From Rhizobiales bacterium IMCC20636 (GTDB lineage Bacteria > Pseudomonadota > Alphaproteobacteria > Rhizobiales > GCA-2746425), in NCBI GenBank assembly GCA_016865015.1, contig CP018226.1, forward strand, positions 465,001-529,000: 64,000 nt of DNA. Reading direction: 5' to 3'. The notes under the pieces were generated by a model that saw only the letters and a program-made list of their open reading frames with translations, ran no database searches and was not told the origin of the DNA. A program made the position numbers and the translations under genes. Below, in pieces: positions 36,049-44,888 of this stretch (positions are counted from its first letter, which is position 1; each line of letters starts with the position of its first letter).

Positions 36049-36935
36049 GGGGCTTTGTTGCCGCCTTGTTTGCCGCGGTGTGTTTTTTCGGATCATTTGC
36101 CGGACTGGCTGACGCTCAGACACTGGGTGCCTACAAGGACAAATTGTTTTCCTATCCCAAAATTCTTGAGAAAAGTCAGGATGGGTCTTTTCTGCGCATC
36201 GATTATCGCGTCGGCCGGGATATTGATGAACGTGACAAGATCCGCGGTGCCAAGGTCAAAGGGTTTTATGTGTCCATGCGCGGGCGTAAAGGACAGGAAG
36301 ATTTGTCACTGAGCTGGAATGGTGGACGCATCGAATATGCCCGGACCGGACAGGTGCGCGGTGCGCAGTGGATCATGGTCTATTTGCACGGTCGGGGCGG
36401 AGATCGCAGCCAGGGCATCAGCGACTATAATTTTGGTGGTAATTTCAATCGGCTGAAAAACCTCGCCGTGCGCAACAAGGGGCTCTATCTGGTGCCCAGC
36501 ATCACCGATTTCGGCGTGCAGGGCGCACGTGATGTGGCCGCGCTGATTGCGCGTTATGCAGCACAGGCACCGGGCGCAAAGATTGTTCTGGCCTGCGGCT
36601 CCATGGGCGGTCAGATTTGCTGGCAATATCTGAATGGTTCCATCAACGTGCCGCCGCTGTCCGGTGTCCTTATGCTGGCGACCCATGCGGATAATCAGTT
36701 TTTGGCCAGTTCACACCTGTCAGCCAATGGCAGGCCTGTGCCGATTGTGTTCGGACACGGCACGCTGGACGGTGCCTTTGCCTGGCAAAAGACCAAAGCA
36801 CTGTTTGACAGCATACAGGTTGCCAGACCGAATTACCCGGTGCGCATGCGCCTGTTCAATACGGGTAAACACGGCACGCCGATCCGCATGATCGACTGGC
36901 GTCACGAACTCAACTGGATTTTTGCGAATAGTTGA
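36045..36935 (+). CDS. Secreted alpha/beta-hydrolase-like protein
   Basis: A 296-aa protein with a signal peptide (MRGFVAALFAAVCFFGSFAG, cleavage near ADAQ). The oxyanion/strand block is WIMVYLHGRGGDRSQG; the nucleophile elbow is LACGSMGGQIC, where Cys replaces the usual first Gly of GxSxG; then VFGHGTLDGAFAWQ provides the Asp region and NTGKHGTPIRMIDW the likely catalytic His. So a periplasmic esterase- or dipeptidase-like serine hydrolase. Coupled to the creatininase-like gene by a four-base overlap, implying outside cleavage followed by inside hydrolysis. Confidence 0.75.
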   Translation: MRGFVAALFAAVCFFGSFAGLADAQTLGAYKDKLFSYPKILEKSQDGSFLRIDYRVGRDIDERDKIRGAKVKGFYVSMRGRKGQEDLSLSWNGGRIEYARTGQVRGAQWIMVYLHGRGGDRSQGISDYNFGGNFNRLKNLAVRNKGLYLVPSITDFGVQGARDVAALIARYAAQAPGAKIVLACGSMGGQICWQYLNGSINVPPLSGVLMLATHADNQFLASSHLSANGRPVPIVFGHGTLDGAFAWQKTKALFDSIQVARPNYPVRMRLFNTGKHGTPIRMIDWRHELNWIFANS

Positions 36936-36964
36936 GCCGAAGGTATCTGGCCTTTGTGGTTGAT

Positions 36965-37191
36965 GGGTCCTCGAAACAAGTCCGAGAACGACGGCCTTGG
37001 GAGGGTGTCTTAAGGGGTAGCGTGTCGTCGTTGATTTTGAAACTTTGGTGTCAGCGGGGACGTTGTTTGCGGTTGGGAATGTCGGCATCTGATGCCGTTA
37101 TCCAGTGTCTAACATCCGATGCCAATATCTGGTGCCGCCATCCAGTACCAACACCTGATGCCGTCGTTCTCGGACTTGTTCCGAGAACCCA
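36965..37191. repeat. REP-like inverted pair, locus 1
   Basis: Copy A (36965-36994, CTCGAAACAAGTCCGAGAAC) and copy B (37162-37191, the reverse complement form with a perfect TTCTCGGA/TCCGAGAA stem) flank about 170 bp. It sits between convergent genes. Same family as loci at 42905 and 45866. Confidence 0.75.
37087..37162. repeat. Degenerate short tandem units inside REP locus 1
   Basis: Phrases such as ATCTGATGCCG, ATCCGATGCC, ATCTGGTGCCG and ACCTGATGCCG alternate with ATCCAGT, making an imperfect tandem array of roughly 10-15-base units. No coding sense seen. Confidence 0.4.
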
Positions 37192-37213
37192 CATGATGCG
37201 CCGTGCAAATGCG

Positions 37214-37981
37214 TCACTTCAAATTGGAGACGTAGTGGAAATTGTCGGTCAGGCAATAGGATATGCGCCATTCAACCGGGCGGCCTGATAGTGCGTAGGC
37301 GATTCGGTCGATGCGCAGCAATGGGGTTCCGGTGGCGCAGCCGAGGCGTTTTGCGGTGCCTTCTTCCGCGGCCACTGCTTTGAGTTTTTCTTCGGCCCGG
37401 ACAATAGATTGACCGAATATCTGGTCGAACAGAGCATAGATGTTGCTGGGCAGGGGTTTGATCTTATCCAGACCGTCAAACAATAATTGCGGCAATACGA
37501 TTTTTTCAGCGATCAACGGGGCGCTTTGCAAGGTGCGGTTTCGCTCCATCCGCCAGACCTGTTCATTGGCTGCCAGATCAAGTGCCGCACGTTCCCGGTG
37601 GGTTGCCGAGCCGCTGTCGAGGCTGAGCAACTGGCTTTGTGGGAAATGATTGTCGTCTTTCTTGCCCTGATCGGGTGACAGCATGAAATACTGAAACAGC
37701 GCCCGCTCCTGGGTATGCTCGGCCACAAAGGTGCCACGCCCTTGGCGCCGCACGACGATGTTTTCATCCGTTAGTTCATCCAGGGCCTTGCGCACAGTGC
37801 CCTGACTCACACCCAGTTCGACGGCCAGATGCTGTTCGCTGGGCAACGCATCGCCGGGCATCCAGATCTTGTTGATCAGCCGTTCAAGCAACTGATGTTT
37901 CACCTGCGCATAAAGCGGGCGGAAGCCGAGCGACCGGGTGTTTTGTTCGGGCGTCTGCCGACCTATTTCAACTTTACTCAT
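37214..37981 (-). CDS. GntR/HutC family regulator (UTRA domain), probable sulfolactate regulator
   Basis: A 255-aa regulator from ATG 37981. The winged helix has LPSEQHLAVELGVSQGTVRKALDEL and VVRRQGRGTFVAEH; the C-terminal UTRA effector domain includes QVWRMERNRTL, IYALFDQIFG and TPLLRIDRIAYALSGRPVEW. It is divergent from suyA, and a 14-bp palindrome overlaps the predicted suyA -10 element, so it most likely represses suyAB-slcC-comC until sulfolactate or a relative is present. Sulfolactate clusters elsewhere use an IclR regulator (SlcR), making this a different arrangement. Confidence 0.85.
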   Translation of the reverse strand: MSKVEIGRQTPEQNTRSLGFRPLYAQVKHQLLERLINKIWMPGDALPSEQHLAVELGVSQGTVRKALDELTDENIVVRRQGRGTFVAEHTQERALFQYFMLSPDQGKKDDNHFPQSQLLSLDSGSATHRERAALDLAANEQVWRMERNRTLQSAPLIAEKIVLPQLLFDGLDKIKPLPSNIYALFDQIFGQSIVRAEEKLKAVAAEEGTAKRLGCATGTPLLRIDRIAYALSGRPVEWRISYCLTDNFHYVSNLK

Positions 37982-38033
37982 AGGTGTCTCGCGGGTCTTT
38001 TTCAAAATAACCAAATAAGGTTATCACTCACCG

Positions 38034-38062
38034 TTGACAGTGTCACTTGTCTTATGTCTTAT
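38034..38062 (+). promoter_or_regulatory. Predicted sigma-70 promoter of suyA
   Basis: TTGACA at 38034-38039 matches the -35 consensus; after 17 bases comes TCTTAT (38057-38062) as -10. Transcription would start about 75 bases before suyA. Confidence 0.55.
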
Positions 38063-38069
38063 ATAAGAC
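38056..38069. promoter_or_regulatory. 14-bp operator palindrome over the suyA -10 box
   Basis: GTCTTATATAAGAC is a perfect dyad covering the predicted -10 element, with a partial copy (GTCTTAT) just upstream. The position fits repression by the divergent GntR protein. Confidence 0.6.
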
Positions 38070-38143
38070 TGAATCGCGCTGATCATCTGCAGTGCGGGCA
38101 TTCACAATTAAACAGAGGGCGTTGGATCTCCGACGTAGTGATT

Positions 38144-38431
38144 ATGAGCATTCCGCATCTGCTGGTGCATGATAAAGAAGATAATGTTGGTGTGGTTGTC
38201 GTTGAAGGACTGACCGCTGGCACTGACATGCTTTGCGTGGTGACTGAAGACAATTCGTCTTTCAACCTTACTGCCAAGGCAGATGTTCCGATTGGTCACA
38301 AGGTTGCTCTGAAAGATCTGAGCGCTGGTGATACAGCCATCAAATATGGTCAGGACATCGGCAAGATGATCGGCAGCGCTGAAAAGGGCGGCCATGTTCA
38401 CACCCAGAATCTCAAAACAAAACGCTGGTAG
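38144..38431 (+). CDS. suyA: (2R)-sulfolactate sulfo-lyase, alpha subunit
   Basis: A 95-aa SAF-domain protein (MSIPHLLVHDKEDNVGVVVV, then NLTAKADVPIGHKVALKD and GQDIGKMI), equivalent to the N-terminal part of altronate dehydratase UxaA. With SuyB it cleaves (R)-sulfolactate to pyruvate and sulfite. On its own the domain could serve an altronate-type dehydratase, but the slcC and comC genes downstream favour SuyA. Length agrees with the small subunit known from Paracoccus. ATG 38144 lacks a strong ribosome site; GTG 38138 is an alternative. Confidence 0.82.
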   Translation: MSIPHLLVHDKEDNVGVVVVEGLTAGTDMLCVVTEDNSSFNLTAKADVPIGHKVALKDLSAGDTAIKYGQDIGKMIGSAEKGGHVHTQNLKTKRW

Positions 38432-38440
38432 GAGAGAGCC

Positions 38441-39610
38441 ATGAACACGGAAACATTTTTTGGTTACCGCCGAGAGAACGGTCGCGTTGGCATCCGCAAC
38501 CATGTGGTAATCTTGCCGGTCGACGATATCTCAAACGCTGCTGTTGAAGCTGTTGCCAACAATATCAAAGGCACGCTTGCACTGCCACACGCCTATGGCC
38601 GACTGCAATTCGGGGAAGATCTCGATCTGCATTTCCGCACCATAATCGGAACCGGTGCCAACCCCAATGTGGCCGCTGTCATCGTGATCGGTATCGAGCC
38701 AAGCTGGACACAGAAAATTGCTGACGGCATTGCTGAAACCGGCAAACCCGTTGCAGCGTTTTCGATTGAACAGAATGGTGATCTGAAAACCATCATGAAC
38801 GCATCCCACAAAGCGAAGGAATTCGTTCACTGGGCATCTGAAAAGCAACGCGAGGAATGCGATATTTCCGAGCTTTGGATTTCGACAAAATGTGGTGAGT
38901 CCGATACAACAACCGGTCTCGGCTCCTGTCCGACCGTTGGCAATATGTATGACAAATTGCTGCCAAAGGGCATTTATGGCGTGTTTGGTGAAACGTCTGA
39001 AATCACCGGTGCAGAGCATCTTTGCAAGGCACGGGCGATTGATGATGACGTGGCCGAGCGCTGGTATGCCATGTGGAAGGCCTATCAAGATGATGTGATT
39101 TTTGCGCATCAGACTGATGATCTGTCCGACAGCCAACCGACCAAAGGCAATATTCTGGGCGGCCTCACCACGATTGAGGAAAAGGCGCTGGGCAATCTTG
39201 AGAAGATCGGACGGACGTCAAAATTCATCGATATTCTGGAACCTGCTGAAGCACCGAAAAAGGGCAAGGGCCTTTATTTCATGGACAGTTCCTCAGCGGC
39301 TGCGGAATGCGTGACACTGATGGGCGCTGGCGGCTATGTTGTTCACACCTTCCCGACCGGGCAGGGCAATGTGGTCGGCAATCCGATTGTTCCGGTCGTC
39401 AAGATCACGGCAAATCCGCGCACGGTCCGGACCATGCCCGAGCATGTGGATCTTGATGTGAGCGGTATTCTGCGCCGGGAAATGACCATTGATCAGGCGG
39501 GTGACGCTTTGATCGAGATGATTGTGCGCACTTCCAATGGCCGCCTCACAGCTGCCGAAGCGTTGGGTCATCGGGAATTCGTCATGACCAAGCTGTATCG
39601 CAGCGCCTGA
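38441..39610 (+). CDS. suyB: (2R)-sulfolactate sulfo-lyase, beta subunit
   Basis: A 389-aa UxaA C-terminal-type protein: [20 protein letters not shown] at the start is the family hallmark, followed by [20 protein letters not shown] with the Fe/S or metal cysteines and [19 protein letters not shown]. The mass of about 42 kDa matches SuyB. AGGAGAG precedes the ATG, nine bases after suyA. The enzyme is cytosolic and releases sulfite, which must then be oxidised, assimilated or exported. Confidence 0.85.
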   Translation: MNTETFFGYRRENGRVGIRNHVVILPVDDISNAAVEAVANNIKGTLALPHAYGRLQFGEDLDLHFRTIIGTGANPNVAAVIVIGIEPSWTQKIADGIAETGKPVAAFSIEQNGDLKTIMNASHKAKEFVHWASEKQREECDISELWISTKCGESDTTTGLGSCPTVGNMYDKLLPKGIYGVFGETSEITGAEHLCKARAIDDDVAERWYAMWKAYQDDVIFAHQTDDLSDSQPTKGNILGGLTTIEEKALGNLEKIGRTSKFIDILEPAEAPKKGKGLYFMDSSSAAAECVTLMGAGGYVVHTFPTGQGNVVGNPIVPVVKITANPRTVRTMPEHVDLDVSGILRREMTIDQAGDALIEMIVRTSNGRLTAAEALGHREFVMTKLYRSA

Positions 39611-39636
39611 TCAGGGCCTGAATTGGAGGACTGCCT

Positions 39637-40563
39637 ATGGCTGACATAGTTGTCAGCGAGTTCATGGACGAGGCCGCCCTTGAGGCGGCCCGTTCCTTGT
39701 ATGACGTTTTATATGATCCCGGTCTTGTGGATGACATGGATGCCTTGCTGGCTGAAATTCCCAGCGCCAAGGCTCTGATTGTCCGGAACCGGACACAGGT
39801 GCGGGGTGCCTTGCTGGAGGCGGCGACAAATTTGCAGGTTGTCGGGCGTCTTGGTGTGGGACTGGACAATATCGACATGGATGCATGCGCGGCCAAGGGG
39901 ATTGCGGTGCACCCGGCCTCGGGTGCCAATGATTTGTCGGTTGCTGAATATGTCATCACCAACGCCATGGTTTTGCTGCGCGGGGCCTATCTGTCGACGG
40001 CTGATGTGGTCGCCGGTGAATGGCCACGCGGGCGTTTGATGGGCCGGGAAATCAGCGGGAAGATTCTGGGTCTGGTGGGGTATGGTGCCATTGCGCGGGA
40101 AACCGCATTGCGCGCCAGAGCGCTGGGCATGACCATTATCGGGTTTGATCCGTTTCTGGAAGCGGGTGATCCGAGATGGGGTGAGACGGAAAAAGTCGCT
40201 CTTGCGGATCTGCTGTCGCGCGCCGATGTGGTCAGCCTGCATGTGCCGCTGACAGACCAAACCAAAAACCTGATTGACGAAGCTGCGCTCAAATCGATGA
40301 AGTCGGACGCAATCTTGATCAATGCAGCGCGGGGCGGCGTTGTGGATGAAAAAGCTCTGGCCGACGTCCTGCGTCAGGGGCATCTTGGTGGGGCGGCACT
40401 GGATGTTTTTGAGAGCGAGCCGGTTTCTGCGCAGGACGGTGAAAAATTTGCCGGCATACCAAACCTCATTCTGACCCCGCATATTGCCGGTGTCACCGAT
40501 GAGAGTAATATCCGGGTTTCAGACGTCACCGTGGCCAATGTGCTATCGGTGCTCCAGTCATAA
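39637..40563 (+). CDS. slcC: (S)-sulfolactate dehydrogenase (NAD-dependent)
   Basis: A 308-aa D-2-hydroxyacid dehydrogenase-fold enzyme. The N-terminus (MADIVVSEFMDEAALEAARS) and RLGVGLDNIDMDACAAKGIA are characteristic of SlcC. Nucleotide motif GLVGYGAIARET; catalytic Arg in NAARGGVVDE, Glu in FESEPVSA, His in LTPHIAGVTDES. It oxidises (S)-sulfolactate to 3-sulfopyruvate. A plain phosphoglycerate dehydrogenase is the alternative, less likely beside suyAB and comC. GGAGG precedes the ATG. Confidence 0.84.
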   Translation: MADIVVSEFMDEAALEAARSLYDVLYDPGLVDDMDALLAEIPSAKALIVRNRTQVRGALLEAATNLQVVGRLGVGLDNIDMDACAAKGIAVHPASGANDLSVAEYVITNAMVLLRGAYLSTADVVAGEWPRGRLMGREISGKILGLVGYGAIARETALRARALGMTIIGFDPFLEAGDPRWGETEKVALADLLSRADVVSLHVPLTDQTKNLIDEAALKSMKSDAILINAARGGVVDEKALADVLRQGHLGGAALDVFESEPVSAQDGEKFAGIPNLILTPHIAGVTDESNIRVSDVTVANVLSVLQS

Positions 40564-40574
40564 GGCAGACGATT

Positions 40575-41570
40575 ATGGAAGACCGTCAGGTCAGTCTTGC
40601 GGACGCGCGTGATTTTGCGTGCGAAACGCTTGTAGGTTTCAATACATCACCCAAGAATGCCCGTCTGGTTGCGGAGGCTATTGTCGCCGCCGAGGCAGAT
40701 GGTCTGAAGGGCCATGGCCTGTCGCGCTTGCAGGGCTACAGTGCCCAGGCCAAAACCGGCAAGGCTGATGGTCATGCTGTGCCGGTCTTGTCGCGTCCGG
40801 CACCGGGCGTTGTGCAAGTTGACGGCAAGGGCGGCTTTGCATATCCGGCACTCAAGATCGGGCTGGAAGCGCTGGTCGATGTGACCAAAAGCCAGGGCAT
40901 TGCCATGCTGGGTATCCATCATTCCAACCATTGTGGTGTGGCCGGACATCATGTGGAAAAATTGGCGGAACAGGGCCTGGTGGCCTTGATGTTTGCCAAT
41001 GCGCCCGCATCAATTGCCCCCTGGGGAGGCCGTCGCGCGATTTATGGCACCAATCCGATTGCCTTTGCCACTCCGCAGCAGGACAGGGTACCGCTGGTGG
41101 TCGATCTGTCGGTTTCAAAAGTGGCGCGTGGCAACATCATGGCCGCCGCCCAGCGGGGGGACTCGATTCCCGAAGGCTGGGCACTGGACCCAGATGGCAA
41201 TCCGACAACCGATGCAAAAGCCGGACTGGCAGGCACCATGCTGCCGATGGGCGATGCCAAGGGCACTGCATTGGCTTTGATGGTGGAAATTCTGTGTGCG
41301 ACACTTGTGGGTGCCAATCATTCCTATGAGGCCTCCAGTTTTTTTGACGGTGAGGGCTCACCTCCCGGCACTGGCCAGCTTGTACTGGCGATCAATCCGG
41401 CGGCTTTCGGCCGGGACTATCTGGCACGTCTGACTGAATTGGTATTGTCCGTCGAAGAGCAGGATGGAACCCGGCTTCCGGGCGATCGCAGGCTGGCCAA
41501 CCGCAAGAAAGCCGAACTTGAGGGCGTGACGATAACAGCTTCCCTGATGAAGGCACTGGCCGCAATCTAG
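40575..41570 (+). CDS. comC: (R)-sulfolactate dehydrogenase (NADPH-dependent), Ldh2/ComC family
   Basis: A 331-aa member of the malate/L-lactate/sulfolactate dehydrogenase family. Catalytic His and neighbours are in GIHHSNHCGVAGHHVE; the cofactor region is RRAIYGTNPIAFATP with VVDLSVSKVARG. In sulfolactate degraders ComC reduces 3-sulfopyruvate to (R)-sulfolactate, the SuyAB substrate, so with SlcC it converts the S to the R form. Starts 11 bases after slcC, last gene of the unit. Confidence 0.85.
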   Translation: MEDRQVSLADARDFACETLVGFNTSPKNARLVAEAIVAAEADGLKGHGLSRLQGYSAQAKTGKADGHAVPVLSRPAPGVVQVDGKGGFAYPALKIGLEALVDVTKSQGIAMLGIHHSNHCGVAGHHVEKLAEQGLVALMFANAPASIAPWGGRRAIYGTNPIAFATPQQDRVPLVVDLSVSKVARGNIMAAAQRGDSIPEGWALDPDGNPTTDAKAGLAGTMLPMGDAKGTALALMVEILCATLVGANHSYEASSFFDGEGSPPGTGQLVLAINPAAFGRDYLARLTELVLSVEEQDGTRLPGDRRLANRKKAELEGVTITASLMKALAAI

Positions 41571-41672
41571 CGCGGTTTTGCGTCTCCGCTCTTTTATCGC
41601 AACTCCATTCCAGATATGCTTCGGCACATCGCGCAACTCATGCGCCGCAGAATCATTGCCCCGGAGAATAGT

Positions 41673-42839
41673 GTGTCAGATAAACCAACCTATACCGCGT
41701 TGGAGCTATTGGAAAAACTCGTCGCCTTTCCAAGTGTCTCAAGAGTAAGCAATCTGCCTGTCATAGACTTTATTGAAGACTATCTGAACGCCTACGGCGT
41801 CGCGTCAACGCGTGTCTATAATGAGGATGGCACCAAAGCCAGCCTGTATGCGACGGTTGGTCCGCAGGTGCCAGGCGGTGTGGTTCTGTCAGGGCATACA
41901 GATGTGGTGCCTGTGGATGGTCAGGACTGGACGACAGATCCCTTTACCGTCACACGCAAGGGCGACCGGCTATACGGGCGTGGCACCTGCGACATGAAGG
42001 GGTTTCTTGCGCTGGGACTGGCACAACTGCCAGCCATGGTTGCCGCTGATCTGGAACGTCCGATCCATTTTGCGTTTTCCTATGATGAGGAACTGGCCTG
42101 CCTTGGCGCATGGGATCTGGTGGCAGAAATGGCCAAACATGTCGCCATGCCCGCAGCCGTCATTGTTGGCGAGCCAACCAATATGGAAGTGGTTACCGGA
42201 CATAAGGGCTTCATGAATTTGAAGACCCATGTGCGCGGTTTTGAGGTGCATTCCAGCCTGTCGCATACCGGTGTATCCGCGGTCATGATTGCGGCCAGAC
42301 TGGTTACGTATCTGTCGGATATGAGTGAGCAGAACAGACAGGCCGCGGACCCGCTAAATCCGTTTGTGCCGAACTGGTCAACAGTGCATTGCGGCCAGAT
42401 AGAAGGTGGAACAGCGCACAATATCGTGGCCAAGGATTGCTGGTTTGTGACCGATATCCGGGCCATTGCCGGCGAAACACCACGCCAGTATTTCGAACGA
42501 TATGTGGCACATATAAGAGATGAGGTGGAGCCAGCGATGCAGGCTATCCACCCGGATACCGGAATTGATATTGAAATTCTCTCGGAAGTTCCCGGTCTGG
42601 CTCCCGAGAATAATGGCATTGCCGAAGAACTGGCCCGATCCCTGACAGGAGACAATGGCTCTCATGTTGTCTCTTACGGCACTGAGGCAGGGCAGTTTCA
42701 GGGTGTCGGCTTTTCGGTTGTGGTTTGCGGGCCGGGCTCGATCAAACAGGCCCATCAGCCAAATGAATATCTGGACATATCCGAACTTGAAACAGGAAGC
42801 CATTTCGTTCGGGATCTCATAAAGCGGCAATCGAAATAA
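41673..42839 (+). CDS. argE: M20 family deacylase, acetylornithine deacetylase (ArgE)-like
   Basis: Zinc amidohydrolase of 388 aa from GTG 41673 (GGAG six bases upstream); ATG 41640 would add 11 residues. Metal-site motifs: SGHTDVVPVDGQDW (His, Asp), GTCDMKG (Asp), YDEELACLGA (Glu pair), VGEPTNM (Glu) and QAHQPNEY (His). SLSHTGVSAV is the dimerisation-domain entry. ArgE removes acetyl from N-acetylornithine, but the subgroup also covers succinyl-diaminopimelate and other N-acyl amino acids. It is 102 bases after comC, so joint transcription is uncertain. Confidence 0.85.
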   Translation: MSDKPTYTALELLEKLVAFPSVSRVSNLPVIDFIEDYLNAYGVASTRVYNEDGTKASLYATVGPQVPGGVVLSGHTDVVPVDGQDWTTDPFTVTRKGDRLYGRGTCDMKGFLALGLAQLPAMVAADLERPIHFAFSYDEELACLGAWDLVAEMAKHVAMPAAVIVGEPTNMEVVTGHKGFMNLKTHVRGFEVHSSLSHTGVSAVMIAARLVTYLSDMSEQNRQAADPLNPFVPNWSTVHCGQIEGGTAHNIVAKDCWFVTDIRAIAGETPRQYFERYVAHIRDEVEPAMQAIHPDTGIDIEILSEVPGLAPENNGIAEELARSLTGDNGSHVVSYGTEAGQFQGVGFSVVVCGPGSIKQAHQPNEYLDISELETGSHFVRDLIKRQSK

Positions 42840-43313
42840 GCTGTATCAGCTGCTCGCTACCCAGCAGGGATGCCACTGTCGCACCGCGCGGCTGACAGGT
42901 TGCTGTGGATCCTCGGAACAAGTCCGTGGATGACGCGCTCATAGGTTCGTTCTGATCGATCATTGGTTGCGGGATTTCCTCCTCTCCACCGTCATTCTCG
43001 GACTTGTTCCGCGAATCCACGGGATCTGGGGATGACAGCAAAGCCGCACATATGGTCATCAGGTGACTTCGAGTGCGTCTCTGGATCGAAAAACTTCACG
43101 GGACGCGACACTTGTTACAAAATGCGACATAACAATCGATCACATCTTCGTTTTTTCCTTGAATGAACGGCTCTAAAGACCAATGTCCCCACAACACGGA
43201 AAACGATAGTCTTTCGGGGACAGTGTACTTTAAGTTTTCGCAGGGACTCAAAGTGCAACTGACACTCTGACAGATGTGCCCGATATATTTTTGAACATTT
43301 GGTAGAGACCAGT
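42840..43313. other. 474-bp gap with REP-like pair and LysR promoter
   Basis: Contains REP locus 2 in its left half and, to the right, about 290 bp leading to the LysR gene in which I see no gene. Short frames here are out of keeping with coding sequence. Confidence 0.5.
42905..43020. repeat. REP-like inverted pair, locus 2
   Basis: Copy A (42905-42935, GTGGATCCTCGGAACAAGTC) and copy B (42990-43020, inverted) flank about 54 bp. The spacer shares TAGGTTCGTT with locus 3, so the unit moved or was copied as a composite. It lies 3' of the ArgE-like gene. Confidence 0.8.
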
Positions 43314-44207
43314 ATGGACACTTTGACGCGCATGCGAACATTTATTGCGGTCGTGGACGAGGACGGGTTTTCTGCTGCTGGGCGGGCACTTGGCCGTTCC
43401 AAGGCTCTGGTGTCCAAATATATCAGCGAACTGGAAGATGAGTTGGGCGTGCGTCTGTTGAACAGGACCACGCGAAAATTGTCGCTCACCGAAATCGGCC
43501 ATGCCTATTTCCACGAGGCGCAGACGATCATTCACCAGGTCGATATGCTGCAGGAAAGTGTTCAGGATAAAAGTGGCAAGCCCAAAGGCTTGTTACGGAT
43601 TTCTGCGCCGCGCTCGCTGGCCGATTCTCCCCTTGTGCGAACCATCATGGACTTTGCCAAGGAGGAACCGGATGTGGCGCTGGAACTGGTTCTGGAAGAC
43701 CGTTTCGTTGATCTCATTCAGGAGGCTTTTGACGTTGCCATTCGCATCACAGCGCTGGAAGATTCCAGCCTGATTGCCCGGCGCCTCGGCTCGTTCCGGA
43801 TGGTCACCTGCGCATCCCCCGAATTTATTGAAGCAAATGGCGCGGTTTCCGTCCCCGCTGACCTGCATGACAAGCCCTGCATCATCGACAGCAATCTGAA
43901 ATCACGTCAGAACTGGACATATCATGATCAGGGCAGACGGGTGACTGTGCCGGTCAAGGGCCGCGTGGAAATCAATTCGCTGCAGGCGATTCGCTTTGGG
44001 GCTTTGGCTGGCCTTGGCTATGCGCGGACATTGCACATGCTGGTGGCTGAAGATCTGAAGCAAGGACGGCTTGTTCAGGTTCTGGAAGATTATGAAGCCA
44101 ATGATGTGGGCATTTTTGTCGTTTATGCCAATCGCCGCCATCTTTCTTCCAAAATTCGCGCCTTTGTGGATTATATGAGCAAGAATTATCAAAAAACCGA
44201 GGACTGA
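43314..44207 (+). CDS. LysR family transcriptional regulator
   Basis: A 297-aa LysR regulator: MDTLTRMRTFIAVVDEDGFS, helix-turn-helix ALGRSKALVSKYISELEDEL, LLNRTTRKLSLTEIG, then a periplasmic-binding-like effector domain. Six bases before the DUF1007 gene, so probably co-transcribed with the metal transport genes, unlike the usual divergent LysR layout. Confidence 0.9.
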   Translation: MDTLTRMRTFIAVVDEDGFSAAGRALGRSKALVSKYISELEDELGVRLLNRTTRKLSLTEIGHAYFHEAQTIIHQVDMLQESVQDKSGKPKGLLRISAPRSLADSPLVRTIMDFAKEEPDVALELVLEDRFVDLIQEAFDVAIRITALEDSSLIARRLGSFRMVTCASPEFIEANGAVSVPADLHDKPCIIDSNLKSRQNWTYHDQGRRVTVPVKGRVEINSLQAIRFGALAGLGYARTLHMLVAEDLKQGRLVQVLEDYEANDVGIFVVYANRRHLSSKIRAFVDYMSKNYQKTED

Positions 44208-44213
44208 TTCGTT

Positions 44214-44888
44214 GTGACCCGTTACGGAGTGTCCTGTCTTGTTTTCAGCGCTGCTTTCCTGACTGCGCTGGCATCCGTTCAATTTGCCGAGGCGCATCCC
44301 CATGTGTGGGTGGATACGCGTGCCGAAGTGGTTTTTGATGAACAGGACCGTGTGTCCGCTGTACGTCATGCCTGGACCTTTGACGATGCTTTTTCCGTCT
44401 ATGTCATTCAGGGGCTCGATGAAAACGAGGACGGCATTTACACGCGTGAAGAATTGTCGTCGCTGGCTCAGGTCAATGTGGAAAGCCTCGCGGAATTCGA
44501 ATTCTTTACCTTTATGGGTGTGGAAGAGGCTGAGGTGGATTTCGATGGTCCCATCGATTATTGGCTCGACTATGATGCCGATCGCACTCGCCTGACACTG
44601 AATTTCACGCTGCCGCTCAAGCAACCTGCCCTTGTCATTGGTGATCTCATTCTGGAAATCTATGATCCGGAAGCCTTTGTGGCTTTTTCGGTGACTGAAG
44701 CGGATTCCATCAAGCTGGCAGCCGGTGCGCCCGGAAATTGCAGTGTCGAAGTCAAGCCTGCGGAAGAAATGGATGATGCCTTTGCCGCAGCTCTGGCCGA
44801 ATTGCCGGTGGATCAGCGTCAGGTTCCGGACGAGTTTTTCTCCGTCACGTCCAAACTCTCCAATTCTGCGGTTATTCGGTGTCGGTAA
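44214..44888 (+). CDS. DUF1007 periplasmic protein, partner of metal exporter
   Basis: A 224-aa protein with signal peptide (cleavage after AEA) followed at once by HPHVWVDTRAEVVFDE, the DUF1007 signature whose histidines can bind metal at the new N-terminus. An EF-hand-like loop DENEDGIYTREEL is present, and an alternating beta pattern follows. GTG start at 44214. Members are encoded with NicO/RcnA-type nickel and cobalt transporters, as here, and probably hand metal to or from the permease. Confidence 0.85.
   Translation: MTRYGVSCLVFSAAFLTALASVQFAEAHPHVWVDTRAEVVFDEQDRVSAVRHAWTFDDAFSVYVIQGLDENEDGIYTREELSSLAQVNVESLAEFEFFTFMGVEEAEVDFDGPIDYWLDYDADRTRLTLNFTLPLKQPALVIGDLILEIYDPEAFVAFSVTEADSIKLAAGAPGNCSVEVKPAEEMDDAFAAALAELPVDQRQVPDEFFSVTSKLSNSAVIRCR

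Noticed and set aside
36932-37288. 118-codon plus frame across REP locus 1
   Set aside because: It is made of the repeat sequences and runs into the GntR gene antisense; not coding.
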